Notes: a model not told the origin generated them from the sequence alone. Positions 9,898 to 21,312 are shown, counted from the stretch's first letter. The stretch: 64,000 nucleotides of DNA from Moniliella sp. 'wahieum' (GCA_003971905.1 RSEE01000144.1:1-64000), one strand, 5' to 3'. Numbers and translations: made by a program.

Positions 9898-12800
9898 GGG
9901 AGAGGGCGGAGGGAGGAGGAGAGGGGAGAGAAAGAGAGAAGAGAGAAGAGAAGAGGAGACGAGGAAAAGAGAGCCGAAGAGCTAAGGCCCTTGAAGCTTG
10001 CAGGCAAGGCAGTGCGGTGGGGGCAATTGCTGTGCCGGCGAAGAGCATGGCTGCCTGCAGCTGCAGCGCAACCCTACCCCCCCACGGCGCCCCTGCGTGG
10101 CCGCGGTGGGCCGAACAAGCAAGGCTGCCTGCTGCCCCCCTGCCTTGCTCCCGCTTGTCCCGCCCGCCGGCGGCCTGCACGGGGGCGCAGCGCCCTGCAC
10201 CCTGGCCACGCAGCCTCTGGCCATGTGCCAGCGTGGCGCAGGACGAGCGTGGGGGGAATCGGCCGATCGCCACCTGGCCAGCACTTGCGAAGCACCCAGC
10301 CCACGCCGCACCAACCGGCGGCGCCAGCCTCCAGCAGCTCCAGCACGCCGCGGCGCCCGCACCCCGCCACTGGCCACCGCCGGTCCGCAGCAGACTGGTG
10401 TGCTGCCGCCCTTGGACAGAGCGAGGGTGGCGGCGGGCAGGCAGGGCGTCGCAGTCCCCCTCGCCCCACGCAGCTGCAATGCGCTCCGGCTGAGCGCTGA
10501 TGCGCTGATGCATGGTGCGTGCGTTGAATGCCCTTGTTTTTTGCCGATCGGCATGCGTACCTTGTGGGGGGCAGCGGGGGGGCAGTGTGCTGCGCTTTGT
10601 GCCCTGCGCAGCCACGCAGCAACCCTGTGCCGATCGGTCGGGCTGGCTGAAGGGCTGAACCGCTGAAGCTTGCAGCAGCCTCGTAAGTAAAGTGACCGGT
10701 GATCCGGGTAGGTAGGCACTAGTAGTACTCGGCGCATCGATCCAGTTGGCCCGGGCGAGCGGTGGGCAGCATGCTGCTTGCTCGCGAAATCATGCTTTCG
10801 CATGTGCTCGTCTGCACATCCACAACTATCTTGCGTCCACCTGGGTCATCAGCACGTCATCAGCATTATCATCGTCATCGCCACAGGCCTCAGCCTCATC
10901 CACTCATCCACGCGAACTCCTCCGCCTCGTCGATCATCGACCCATCCACCCTCCCGTGCCTCCCACGATTGGCGCCGCTGACTGGCAGATCAAACAAATC
11001 GACAGGTCCTGGGGAGCGATTAGTATTCCCCTCAGCGGTGCAGTCACCACACACTTCCGATGGGCATTGTCTTCGCCACTGCATCTGTGGAGAGCACTGT
11101 GGTACAAGCTTCGGCTTTCGATCCCTGGCCTGCGCCGCGCGAGGCACACCCTGGCACATCGCTCATCATGCATCACTGTGCGGCACATCCATGAATTGTC
11201 CATGCGAATGACACAGATTGGCCTCAACACCTCGCCCCGTACGCTCAGTAGTACTCTCCAAAACGCTCAATCCACTACAGCCACGGCGATACTACCGGCT
11301 GTAGAACCAAGGGGTGGCAATTTGGCATTGAAGTTTGAAGCAGGTGGCATGTGTGACATGCTGTGTGCATGGCAAGTTGTGAAGCTTGAAGAGTTGACCG
11401 ACAAGCCGGAGACCCGGTGACGCCGGAACTCCAGCAGACACTACGCCCATCTGCATCAGACAGGCCTGCAGGGGGCAGCCCGGCCAGCCCATACTTGGGC
11501 ACACTGGCGCTGAGCAACGCAGACGAGAGGGAGGGAGAGGGGCACTGGGCGCTCCCAGACGCATCCTGCTACGGTTGAAGTTCGAGCTTCTCAGACGTTC
11601 AAGAGGACAATGTCCTGTTGTTGACCCGCCACTTAGTCACCTGACGCTTGGGTTGCGGAATACCGCATACCTCCGGGTACTGCTGGTACTTGCTAGGTAC
11701 GAATTGCTGGTGGGCTCCATTGCGCCCAATACCAATGCCGTCTGAATCGGATCTTAGATTTCAGACCTGAAACCGGACTTGGGCGTCCGTTGACGACGTG
11801 GACGCTGACGGTTTGCGGTCTGCGCTCAACACGTCAATCCGGCCTTTGCGCCGCTGTACCCATCTCCCCCACCGAGGTTCTGGCCTCCGAGGAGAGGCTG
11901 TGGCGCCACACTGGTGAGTGGTGGCGGTCACCGGTCACCGGTCACCGGTCACCCAAGCGCAGATTCCTTCGGTGCATTCCTTCCAAAATTCCTTGCTGGA
12001 GGACGGAGGAATATTCTCTCTAGCCTCTCTGTGTAGCTCGTGTACGACGCAATCCACACTGGTAACTGCCTCAACTGCCTGCTCTCTGGCCTTTTGCATT
12101 GCCAGATGGAATGCAACCCCGAATACCAGCAACACCTGGCAACACCAGCCACCACACCTGGCAATTCCCTCTGAGATTAGAGATCCCCGTGGCCCAAATT
12201 CGATCCCCACAAACGCGCAACGCCCAACTCATCTCTGCTTCGCAAGAAGAGGGCGGTTCTTTTTCGTTTGAGCAAGAAGGCAAGGCTCAGCTGAGCTCTC
12301 AGCGACGCTGACTAGGCTGACTCGACGTCCAACGGTTGAGTTCAACTCTGGGGGGCTACATCGGCTTACGTACGTCGACGACGCTTGGGTCGGCCGCCGC
12401 AGCCGAGACACGCAAGGCCGCCCCGGCGCTCAGGCCGAGGAGGGGAAGGAGGTGGGGAGGAAAGTCCTATATCCTAGTTACTAGTTCTGGGAAGGGGATG
12501 ATGCATGATGTCGAATGGATGATGGACGGTGCAATGGTGCATGATGCATGATGCATGATGTCAGAGAAACACGTCATCGAGGTCAGCTCGATCATCGATC
12601 ATCGATCATCGAGACTCCTCACCTTCTGCTGCCCCAGCGCCGGCCTCAGCCTCAGCCCCACACCTCCCAAACACAGCGGTGCTGGGGCAGGATGTAGGAG
12701 TGGGTGGGTAGCTGGGCCCGGGAAGGTCGATAGTCGATGGTCAGTGAAGGCATGGGAGATGGCATGGGAGATGGCTTGGGACGACAGGGGCGCTCTGCTC

Positions 12801-13483
12801 GTCGGCCGAGGGGAGGGAAGACTGGTGCGGGCCGGGGCGTAAGCAAAGTGTCTTTTAAGATCTAAACCCCAGGTGTGGCAGGCTGCTGTGGCTGGTCCTA
12901 TACGTCATGCATCGTGATGCATCATATCACATCTCTCGTCTCATCGATCTCATCATCATCCCATCTCCCGCCGTCCCCCAGCCACCCCAGCCACCAGTCC
13001 GATCGAGCGCGCGCGCCGTAGCCCTCATTCGGCGCACGGGCCGCACGGCCACAGACAGGCTCTGTCCAGCGTTCAAGTTCAGCTCAGCAGCGCTCCGCGA
13101 GCGCTGGGCACGTCACATGTCGGCACCCCAGCGCCCAGCAGTCCCCGTCCTGTGACCTCGCCTGCCGACAGTGGTACCGCGCCAGGCCGGGGAAGCGAAG
13201 CTGCTGGGAACGGGAACGTGCGATGGGGCAGCTGGCGCAGCTGGGGCACGTTCGCCGAGGGACGGGCCTGGGAAGAAGCCTGGCGCTCGCCCCATCCTGC
13301 GCTTGAGAACTAGATTCTCGCGCTTGAATTCAAGCTTGAAGCTTCAATTCAAGCTAGCTCTGCCCAACTTGTTTTCTTCCCTCGTGTGCGCCTTTCGTCC
13401 CCACTGGTCACCGTGGCTCTTCGTCTTTCTTCTCCTCTCCACGACCGCTCCCACCACTTTCGCTGGCGACGCGCATCCCAACC
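9898..13483. other. Gene-poor intergenic region, 3.6 kb
   Basis: No conserved protein is visible in any frame. The first part (10000-10670) is very GC-rich with CAG/GCC-type low complexity and contains the palindrome GCCAGCGTGGC at 10227-10237. A tandem GGTCACC-type palindrome lies at 11926-11952. ATGATGCATGATG arrays and an ATCGATCATCG array lie at 12497-12612. A GAATTCAAGCTTGAAGCTTC cluster lies at 13326-13355, directly upstream of the oxidoreductase gene. Open frames here lack conserved or compositionally convincing protein. Confidence 0.5.
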
Positions 13484-14899
13484 ATGTCTACCTTCAATGT
13501 CGTCTACATCTCTGCTGGCAACATCATGTTTGGCACGGAGGTGCGTCCCCCCCCTCTTTGCTCTGACACTGGCTGAGCTGTCGTCTGACATGTGGACAGA
13601 GGGGCCTTGGAACCACTCGATCCGGCTGGAACGCAAGCTCGGCGACCGCCTGCGCGTCGTCGCTCTGATCGACCCAGCCACAGAGCTGGCCCAGAAGAAG
13701 ATTGACACCAAGCGTGCCAACAAGGAGAAGACTGTGGCTGCGGCGTATGCCAACACGGCCATCTTCCCTTCCTTTGACGCCTACATCCAGTCGGGCGCGG
13801 CCGAGAAAAACAAACCAGAGTACGTGTTGTTCGTTGTTTCTGCTTGTGTAAATATGTACCTGTACCTGTACCTATCTGTACACGTACCTGTACCTGTACA
13901 TGCGAAGGGGCTTTGTTGTGGTTGTGGTTGTGGTTGTGGTTGTGGTTGTGGTTGTGGTTGTGGTTGTGCAGAGCCAAGTTGGATGCGAACTAACGTGCGA
14001 ACCCTTTGACAGCGCGGTCTGGATTGGTGCGCCGCCCGCGTTCCGAGGCCGTACCGAGCCGGGCCGGAACATTGAGCAGCTGGTCATGGCAGCGTTTCCC
14101 AATGTGGGCATCTTTATCGAGAAGCCCGTGTCGACGGGACCGGTGGACCAAGCGCTTACCGTTGCGGACCAGCTCGAGGCCTACCCCGGTCCCGGGGGTG
14201 GGGTACATGTTGCGGTACCTCAAGGTGGTGCAGAAGATGAAATCGATTCTGGAGGAGAACAAATTAAAGGTGATGGCGACGAATGCGCGGTACGTGATGG
14301 CGTATGAGCACACGGCCAAGCCGGCGTGGTGGGACAAGAGCAAAGATCTAGGTCCGATCATTGAACAAGCCACGCACTTTTGTGATTTGAGTCGCTACTT
14401 TGGTGGGGACGTGGTGTTGGATTCGATTCTGGCCACCGCGTTAGAATTTGATGAAGCGCCAGGCCACCTGTCCAAGGTGCCCGTCGACGAGAGTGTCATC
14501 CCGCCGGAGAACCGGATTCCTCGGGTGACAGCGGCCAATTGGACCTACACCTCGGGCGCAGTGGGCAGCCTAATGCACTGCGTTGCCCTGCAAGGTACCG
14601 AGTACCAAACTGAACTGGACGTGTGGGCCGATGGGTACTCGTTGCGCCTCGTCGACCCGTACAACGATCCTACCCTCTACGTCCGCTCGCCCGGCTCGGA
14701 CAAGGAGCAAGTGTTCCGCTACGAAGACGATCCGTTCTATACCGAGGTGTCCCACTTGATTGACGATATTGAGAAGCCCGGCTCGGCACCGATCCTGTCC
14801 ACGTTCAAGGATGCGGCCAAGACGTACGAATTCACTTGGGCCATCCGTCGCGCGTCGGAAAAGTCGACGGCAGAGCGCCGGGCCAAGCGCGCGGCGTAA
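13484..14899 (+). CDS. Gfo/Idh/MocA-family NAD(P)-dependent oxidoreductase
   Basis: A Rossmann-fold dehydrogenase of unknown substrate, probably a sugar or polyol-type compound. Exon 1 (13484-13540) encodes MSTFNVVYISAGNIMFGTE, with the nucleotide-binding strand and glycine loop. Intron 1 is 13541-13599 (GTGCGT). Exon 2 reads GPWNHSIRLERKLGDRLRVV and ALIDPATELAQ. Intron 2 is 13820-14012 (GTACGT...GACAG) and contains a TTGTGG repeat. Exon 3 has AVWIGAPPAFRG and the family signature FIEKPVSTGP. The frame slips at the G5 run 14194-14198, where G4 restores VGYMLRYLKVV. The C-terminal domain includes EHTAKPAWWDKSKD, ATHFCDLSRYFGGD and YEFTWAIRRASEKS. One base also seems missing at the exon 1/intron 1 border. 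Confidence 0.8.
13914..13968. repeat. TTGTGG hexanucleotide repeat inside intron 2
   Basis: About nine TTGTGG units lie inside intron 2 of the oxidoreductase gene, after a TGTACC-type repeat. The open frames across it are poly-Val, Cys-Gly or His-Asn and are not genes. Confidence 0.9.
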
Positions 14900-15383
14900 A
14901 GCACGTTGAGTCCCAGATTACATGTCACAGCAGAGGGTCCAAGTCCTGCCTTCCATGGATACACTTGGGCCGTCCACTTCCCCCGGATTATCCACGCTCG
15001 CCAGCAATGAAATCAGCGTTGATCGTATTACTTCTTAACCACGTTCTGTGGCCTTACTTGCCCCTGGTACCCCAGCGGGGGGGCACAGCCGTACTGCTCG
15101 CCCACTTGTCCGGCACTCGTACAACGTAGCCTCGAGAGGATCGTAGTGCAGACGCGATGTAGCCATTCCCCTACGGATTCGTTGTTGAGCCTCCCTCGGA
15201 TCGACAGGTCGGATTGGATCGAATCAGTCGTTTGCTAGTCGGCTTGGACTTGTAGCAACGAAGCTCTCGCCCCAGCTGTCCATATTGAAAGTAACCAGTC
15301 CCTCGCCGCTGCAAAGGTACCAACCCCCGGCCCCGCAGTCTTGAAGCAGAAGAGGAAATTCAGACTTGTGGTGAAAGTGGCGG

Positions 15384-15441
15384 AGGCAGAATACCGAACC
15401 CCACAGACATGCAGGAGGAATGGTGCACTGGGGGCAACCTG
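15384..15441. repeat. 58-bp direct repeat, left copy
   Basis: Identical by eye to 15908-15965. It begins AGGCAGAATACC and ends GGGCAACCTG. Confidence 0.95.
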
Positions 15442-15906
15442 TAACGGTGTGGCCTCCCGGGCGATGACAACCTCGCCCGACGGGGGCACAAAGGGGAGCC
15501 TGCCCTCTGGCTCGTCAGGCAAGGGGACCAGGTGTAGGCCCGAAGCACGAGCTTCGTACCCAAGAGGCGTCCTCCCCTCTGCCTTCCTAGCGATAGCGTT
15601 CCTAAGCTGAGTCCTGGAGAAGGCGGCGCTGAGGGTGGACGTAGGACAAGACGATTGGTCGCTTGCCTCCATGCATTCTTAGTACAGAGCGGGTCTTTAT
15701 ATAGGCAGGCAAAGGCCCGCAAGTCGTACAATAGACAAGCGGCCTGACTGTGGTCTGTTGGAGACCACGCGGCTGATGGCTCCCGCCGATCTGCACGCGC
15801 GGAACATCGGCGATCGAACTGATTAGAAGCCAAGAGCGAACGATAAGCAGCGGCGGCGCCAACGGAAATATTTCCGGTGGCTGTGCTGCGCATCGCCCCG
15901 TGACAT
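15440..15906 (-). mobile_element. Solo-LTR-like element between 58-bp direct repeats
   Basis: Read on the minus strand the segment starts TGTCACGG and ends CCGTTACA. These are TG...CA ends forming an 8-bp inverted repeat with one mismatch, as in LTRs. It carries a TATA-like CTATATAAAG at about 15704-15695, at a place compatible with an LTR promoter. No gag or pol protein was found next to it, so it would be a solo LTR or relic. The flanking duplication of 58 bp is far longer than the 4-6 bp normal for LTR insertion, so the mechanism is unclear. A non-LTR origin is possible. Confidence 0.5.
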
Positions 15907-15907
15907 T

Positions 15908-15965
15908 AGGCAGAATACCGAACCCCACAGACATGCAGGAGGAATGGTGCACTGGGGGCAACCTG
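15908..15965. repeat. 58-bp direct repeat, right copy
   Basis: Second identical copy, two bases after the LTR-like end, followed by unrelated sequence. Confidence 0.95.
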
Positions 15966-16625
15966 AGCATTTCGTCAATTTCATCGCCTTCCTCATCTAG
16001 TATCTACCCTCGACTGGTGTCGAAAGTGGCTGGAGAACTTTGGCGCCCGGAAGGTGGGGCGGGAAGCACACCCACGAACCAGGTTGGCTTCGTCCTAGTT
16101 TTAGAGCCGGTTTCGCACTGTCTCCAGCCCAGCAGTTGAAATGCATTCGCTTTCCACATGCTGGGCCACGGTCGGATCTGCAACACAGGTCCCACCAGCC
16201 GGCCCTCAGTCGTACAGTCATACTCTACCGGTTCCTATCTCGCTGCTTTCACCACGCATGCCAACCACTAGGCGGCGTCAAGCTTCAAGTCTGGGAGCCC
16301 CGCTTGAGGAGGAATAAGAGGACGTTTGATTTTGGAAGGCATAAGGGCGACGTGATCGCAAATACGAGAACCATAAGCGAGGGAGGAAGGGGGCGGGGAG
16401 CGCCAGACAGCTTACCCCAGAAAAAAAGTGCTATCGAGAATGGCAATCAAGTACAGGAGCAAGGCACGTCCAAAGCCATACGTCTGCACATGACCCCATC
16501 CTATCCAATCCAATCCCATCCCATCTCATCCAATCCATGTACTGTGCGAGGTGGGCGAAACGGCTCGACCATCGCGCTCCCCGGGTGGCGCGGTGCCAGT
16601 GCGACACAACGCACGGGACATGCAC

Positions 16626-17209
16626 TTAGGCCGACTCGGCAAACGAGAAGACGACGTTCTTGCCCGTCAGCTGCTTGTACACGGCGCTGAAGGTCTCAGT
16701 CTTGTACTCGAGGGCAGTAATGTCCTTGGCGTCGAGGAAGCACTTGATGAGTTTGGATCCGTCAACGGCAAAGCGGGTGCGGCGCGCGACAATGTCCGAG
16801 GGAAAGACAAGTCCTCGAGGATAGCATCGTGCACGGCGGTGAGGGTGCGGGACCGCGGGCGGGGCTGTTTGGTGCCCTCGGCGCGAGCGGGCTTACGAAG
16901 AATGCGGCGTTGGCCTACAAAGATCACGTGGCGGTCGGAGAACTTCTTTTCGAGTTCGCGCGTGAGCCGGGCCTGGATCTTGTGGTACGCCTTGAGCTGC
17001 GGCATGGGCACAAAGATGACAATGGCCTTTTTGCCGCTCTTGACTTCCACCTCCTTGACCGACGAGATCTGCAAAGGACGCAGCTCGGCCGTCAACTCCG
17101 CCACGCTGCTCTCCAAGTCCAACAGGGCCTGCGCGACCGACGTTTCGATCTCCGAGGGCGGCGTGGTAGGCGCGTTGGCCGAGCGGAAAATCTTGGTGGC
17201 GACCGACAT
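16626..17209 (-). CDS. rps7: 40S ribosomal protein eS7
   Basis: A small-subunit ribosomal protein. The ATG at 17209 opens [14 protein letters not shown], followed by [40 protein letters not shown] and [19 protein letters not shown], all typical of eS7. One base is missing at about 16808 (plus-strand GACAAG should be GACCAAG). After it the correct frame reads [23 protein letters not shown] and [16 protein letters not shown], ending VVFSFAESA. With one base restored the protein is 194 residues, the family length. A probable 5'-UTR intron runs 17406-17215 (GTAAGT...CTAG), ending six bases before the ATG. Confidence 0.92.
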
Positions 17210-17764
17210 GACGACTAGAGCAGAACCAAGGGGTCCAGGGTCAGCCAACTGCCCTGTCCGCATGGTCGGTCCAAACGAGGGAGGGTCTTCAGCTCTGGGG
17301 CCGGGCAGCAAGCGTGCGTGAGCATGCTTCCGCGCGGGGCACGGAGCACAAGGCACGCTGCGCCCGGCGCAGCCCTCGACGTTGTTCCATGCAGAAAAGG
17401 ACTTACCACAGGTGGATGGGGGCTGGAGGACAACAAACCGACTGCCAGGCTCGCATTCCCCAGGTGGAGCCAGTCGGCACAGCAAGCCGGAAAGCGAGAG
17501 GCGGAATAACGCCCCCCGCACGGTAACACTGTGCCCCGCCGCAGCTCGGCGTAATCGTATGGTTAGGGTTGGCGCGTCCCTTGCCACGCGCTGGGACGAC
17601 ACTTGCAAGTTTCCTTGGTTGCAACTGCAAGAATCACATGTCACATGTCACACTCGAATACGTAAGCACATCGCCGCCGCCAGCCTCAAGTGTCGCGTGG
17701 ACGTGACGCGTATACGACCTCTGTGTTGCTCCACCGCCAACCGCATTTAACCCGTCTTTTACCC

Positions 17765-18334
17765 ATGTCAGACGTACGTCGCCGTTTTTTCTACAGCGAC
17801 ATGGCGAACTGACTATCTTGCTTGCCCATACCACACTACCTACCCACCGCGCGCTTGCCAACTAGCGTGTCTGCCAGCGCTGCCAGGAACCTGGCCACAC
17901 ACTCAAAACATGCCCGCACCCGATTGCGTCTTTGAACGAGGATCCCAAGCCTGACGCCCCCCTCAAGCCTCAGGTCCTGCACCTGTCGTTTCCAACGCCA
18001 AACCAGGCAACACTGTACGTTCGCGCTCTCCCTTTTCCTGTCTCCCTGGCTCCTTCGCCCTCATCCACGCATCCACGCATTCCCGCATCCACGCATTCCC
18101 GCATCCACGCATTCCCGCATCCACGCATCCACTGACCCAGCCACGTAGCCTGCCCTTCGCCGCAGCTGCATTCGGTGCATGAAGTTTGGCCATACCTCGG
18201 CCACGTGCCCCATCCGGTTGAGAGCTTCTTTGGAATTGCTCTCGGACCGAAACCGGCCCCATCGGCCCCGATTGCGACGAAAATGGTCGGCACCGGATCC
18301 CGCTCGAGATCATTCTGGATCCTACTCTTCCTGA
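17765..18334 (+). CDS. Small protein with two CCHC zinc knuckles
   Basis: Probably a small RNA-binding protein; the CCHC pattern recalls ZCCHC10-like proteins, but the family is not certain. Three exons encode 108 residues without frameshift. Exon 1 is only ATG TCA GAC (17765-17773). Intron 1 is 17774-17865 (GTACGT...CTAG). Exon 2 (17866-18014) encodes CQRCQEPGHTLKTC, a C-x2-C-x4-H-x4-C knuckle. Intron 2 is 18015-18165 (GTACGT...CGCAG). Exon 3 encodes CIRCMKFGHTSATC, a second identical-spacing knuckle, then an Arg-rich tail with RPHRPRLRRKW ending SGSYSS. The acceptor at 18165 was chosen because the nearer TAG at 18148 would put the second knuckle out of frame. Confidence 0.75.
18066..18133. 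repeat. GCATCCAC/GCATTCCC minisatellite in intron 2
   Basis: Alternating CGCATCCACGCATTCC units lie entirely inside intron 2 of the zinc-knuckle gene. Confidence 0.85.
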
Positions 18335-19955
18335 CCCGTGCTAAACGCTGAACCGCTGAACGCTGAACGTGCTGAACGTTGAACGTTCAACGCTGCGCGT
18401 TGGGTCGTTGGCGTTGGATTGAGCACGCATGTGATTTTGTTTTCCCTGGTTTTCCTGTACGTGGCGTCTTTCGTCGACATTTCACTTGAGGCCTGAGGGT
18501 CGTGGACTTTGATCAATCCGTAAGCATTGTCCAGTGGTTGTGTAGGGTGGAGAGAACGAGGTGGCACGACGAAGGAGCGTGGGGTGAGCAACGTGTACCT
18601 GGTTCGTGCTAGTAGCCGGCCAACGCAATCATTAATCACACAGGTTCGATCGGATGATGTATGTGTTGACCGGGAGGTCCGAGGGCCAATCACCTCTAAG
18701 CCACATTGACCTGGTCCCTTCTCACACATCAAACGCGCTGAACGCGCATTCGATCGGACTCGCTCGGGCCTCAGACTGGTCTAGCGCCCGAGCCGTTCTT
18801 CTCCTTCTTCTTCTTCTTCTCCTCTTATTCTTCCTGTCCTGGGCCTAGTCCCGCATCCTGTCTTCGAACCATCACCTTCAGCCTCTGTTGTCCATCAGAT
18901 TTGCTGGGAGACGTAGGCCATAGTATGAACGTATGAACGTAGGAACCGCTGAAGCTGAAGGTTGACTTCAACTTGAAGCTTGTGAATATATGCATGTGAA
19001 TCTTGAAGCTTGAAGCTTGAAGCTTGAAGCTTGAAGTCGCTTCAAGCAAGCTTCACTAGCTTCACTAGAGTTATCCATTCAGCCTGGGTGCCTGACAACC
19101 CGTCCGTGGAACCATGCGGCACATGCTCGTTCGGAGAGATTGGGATGCGGGGCGCACATGCCGGCATGCAGTGCACCACCCTCCAGCACACCCGATCGCG
19201 ACAGGAAGGGGATGCGTCTGTGTCTGCTGGGTGGCATCGGCTGGGTCCTGGCTGGTGGTGCGCCAGCGTGGCGCCAAACACGCGGTTGTCGCACACGCCC
19301 AACGCCCCACCGCCCGCCCCCTGCCCCCGTAGCAGCAGGCAGCAGCGCGGCGGGGGACAGCCACCGGAGCGTGTCTGGCCACTGGGTGTGTGTGGGACGG
19401 GGGCGGCGGGGGCGTGCTCTCGTGGCAGGGGACCAGTGCACTGCGTATACCCTGGCAGCTCGGCCTCCCAGCACCGATGCCGCATCCGGCAACACCCTCG
19501 CCCTGCTCCCACGGGGGCAGCCTTGAAATCGACGGCCGACCAGCCGATCATGCACTGGCGCCGTGCCCGCGCGCCGCCGCCGCAGACGTGGCACCCCGCC
19601 CGTGTGCGGCACCACTTGACGTGGCCGGGCGCCGCACACACACTGCTGCCGTGCCGGCGCGGTGGAGCAGCACACGGCCGGAATGGGCTGCCGGTCCAAG
19701 CCCAGAGGTGGCAGTGGGTATATAATCCCCCCTCCCCGCCGCCCTCGCTGGGCGAACCCCCCCACCCACACCGCTCCCTCTCTCTCTCCCCTTCACCCAC
19801 CCTCCGCACGGCTCGACGCTGTCGCCGCTGAAAGCAGGTTCTTTCCAGCGCACCCCCCTCCACGCACTCTCTCATCTCTCTCTCACGTTACACACGCCCC
19901 ACTTCGGCACTTGCCCGCTCCACCTCCTTTTCCTTTTTTTCGCCTTCTCTTCACA
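18335..19955. other. Intergenic region with motif arrays and TATA box
   Basis: No gene is seen. GCTGAAC/GTTGAAC repeats lie at 18350-18395, and GAAGCTTGAAGCTT arrays at 18950-19060. A GC-rich block at 19090-19700 contains GCCAGCGTGGC at 19262-19272. The right end is the promoter of the glycosidase gene, with pyrimidine-rich DNA just before its ATG. Confidence 0.5.
19719..19726 (+). promoter_or_regulatory. TATA box of the GH128-type gene
   Basis: TATATAAT, 230 bp upstream of the ATG at 19956, in an otherwise GC-rich region and followed by CT-rich DNA typical of a fungal core promoter. Confidence 0.5.
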
Positions 19956-21312
19956 ATGCAGCTCTTCCGCCTTCTCGCTACTGCCCTCGTCGCTGGCTCG
20001 ACGATGGTAGCTGCCTCCACCCCGAACCAGGCTGGCCTTGTCGCCCATCCGGCCCACCTCCACGCCCGTCGGGACCACCACCGCGCTCACGCCGGCATCG
20101 CGCGCCACGTCCGCCGCCAACGCAAGTGCAGCAAGAAGCATCCCGCCTCGAGCTCGACCGGTGCGGACTCATCGTCCTCGGGCTCGGATTCGGGTTCGGG
20201 CTCCGGTTCAGCCTCGGCCCAGCCCACTCCGTCTTCCGCTTCGTCCCCGCTGCGTCCTCTAACGTACCTCGCAAGTCGGCCCAGTCGTCGCAGGCTAGCC
20301 TGTACCGTCACGGCTCCTCGTCCTCGTCTCGCTCGGCTAGCGCATCCCCCACCTCGAGTGCCTCCAGCTCTGGCTCGTCCAGCTCGGGCTCCTCTGGTTC
20401 GGGCTCGTCTAGCTCTGGCTCGTCGGGCGCCGGTCTGGATGTGCAGAAGAACGGTCTTGCGTGGCCGAACGGTCCTTGGGTCAACATTCAGCCGTACAAG
20501 AAGACGATGGGCTGGCTGTACTCGTGGGACGCCTATCCTGCCACGGGCAACCCGAGTGCATCGGCCTTTGTTCCGGAATCGATCAAGTTTTTCCCCATGC
20601 TCTGGAGCAATGCTGGTTCGCGCATTTCCAACTGGAAAAAGTACGTGCTGAATGACCGTAACGCTGCGCAAAACAGTGCCAAGGTCGCCATGGGGCCCAA
20701 TGAGGTCAACCAGGCCGGTCAGGGCGAGATGAGCGTGGGCGATGCGTGCAATTTGTTCCGGCAGTACATTGTGCCGTTGAAAGACCAGGATGGCTGGTCC
20801 ATCATTGGTGCTTCGACCAACGGTGCGCCGGACGGAATTGACTGGATGAACAATTTTAAGTCCCAGTGCAGCGATTGTGGAACAAGGTGCGTTCGCTTTC
20901 TCCCTTGCTTGGTTCCATCTGATCGATCGGATGCCTAGCGGGGCTATTGTAAGGGTGTTACCAGAAACTAACAGTTGATTGGATGGATTAGGTTGACGCG
21001 GACAGTCTGCACTTTTACGGTACCGACCCGCAAAAGGCCATCGCCTACTTTGAAAAGTGGCACACCACATTTGGCAAGCCCCTGTTTATTACCGAGACGG
21101 CGTGTATGAACTACGATGGCACGGCGCGCCCTCGCTGGGCCAGGCCTACAACTATGTCAAGGAAGTCAACAACTGGGCCCACTCGGCCAGCTACGTCAAG
21201 GGCATCGCCTTTTACGGTGTGATGGAGCAGATTAACATCAACAGTGTCAATCGTCTCTCTTCTTCCAGTGGCCCCCACCGACCTGTTCAACTTTTGGATC
21301 AACAACTCTTGA
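19956..21312 (+). CDS. Secreted glycoside hydrolase, GH128/Asl1-type catalytic core
   Basis: Probably an extracellular or wall-attached beta-1,3-glucanase-type enzyme. The N-terminus MQLFRLLATALVAGSTMVAA is a signal peptide, followed by a basic, possibly Kex2-cleaved propeptide (RHVRRQRKC). A long Ser/Gly linker follows, with a frameshift near 20260. The catalytic core has KNGLAWPNGPW, GWLYSWDAYP, KFFPMLWSNAG and VAMGPNEVNQAGQG, whose Glu in PNE is the likely acid/base. After an intron at 20887-20991 (GTGCGT, AACTAAC, TTAG) come VDADSLHFYG and GKPLFITETAC, with the second likely catalytic Glu. Frameshifts occur just before the intron (restores WNKVDAD), at 21123-21124 (GG for GGG) and near 21270. 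The end reads PTDLFNFWINNS. Confidence 0.78.

Larger units (their letters stand above)
14900..16625. other. Intergenic region with LTR-like insertion
   Basis: No host gene is visible between the oxidoreductase stop and the 3' end of the eS7 gene. The middle holds a probable retroelement remnant flanked by 58-bp direct repeats. On the right (16490-16545) there are CCAATCC/CCATCTC-type short repeats. A 145-codon minus-strand frame at 15235-15672 starts inside the element and is not assigned to any family. Confidence 0.5.

Noticed and set aside
9982-10803. Long overlapping frames in the GC-rich block 9980-10800
   Set aside because: Open frames appear on both strands in several phases with random composition, as expected from high GC; no conserved motif.
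13504-14111. His-Asn, poly-Val and Thr-rich frames over 13914-13968
   Set aside because: They result from the TTGTGG repeat inside a well-supported intron.
19042-19875. Long minus-strand frame opposite the GH128 promoter
   Set aside because: It covers a promoter and low-complexity DNA and has no recognisable protein.
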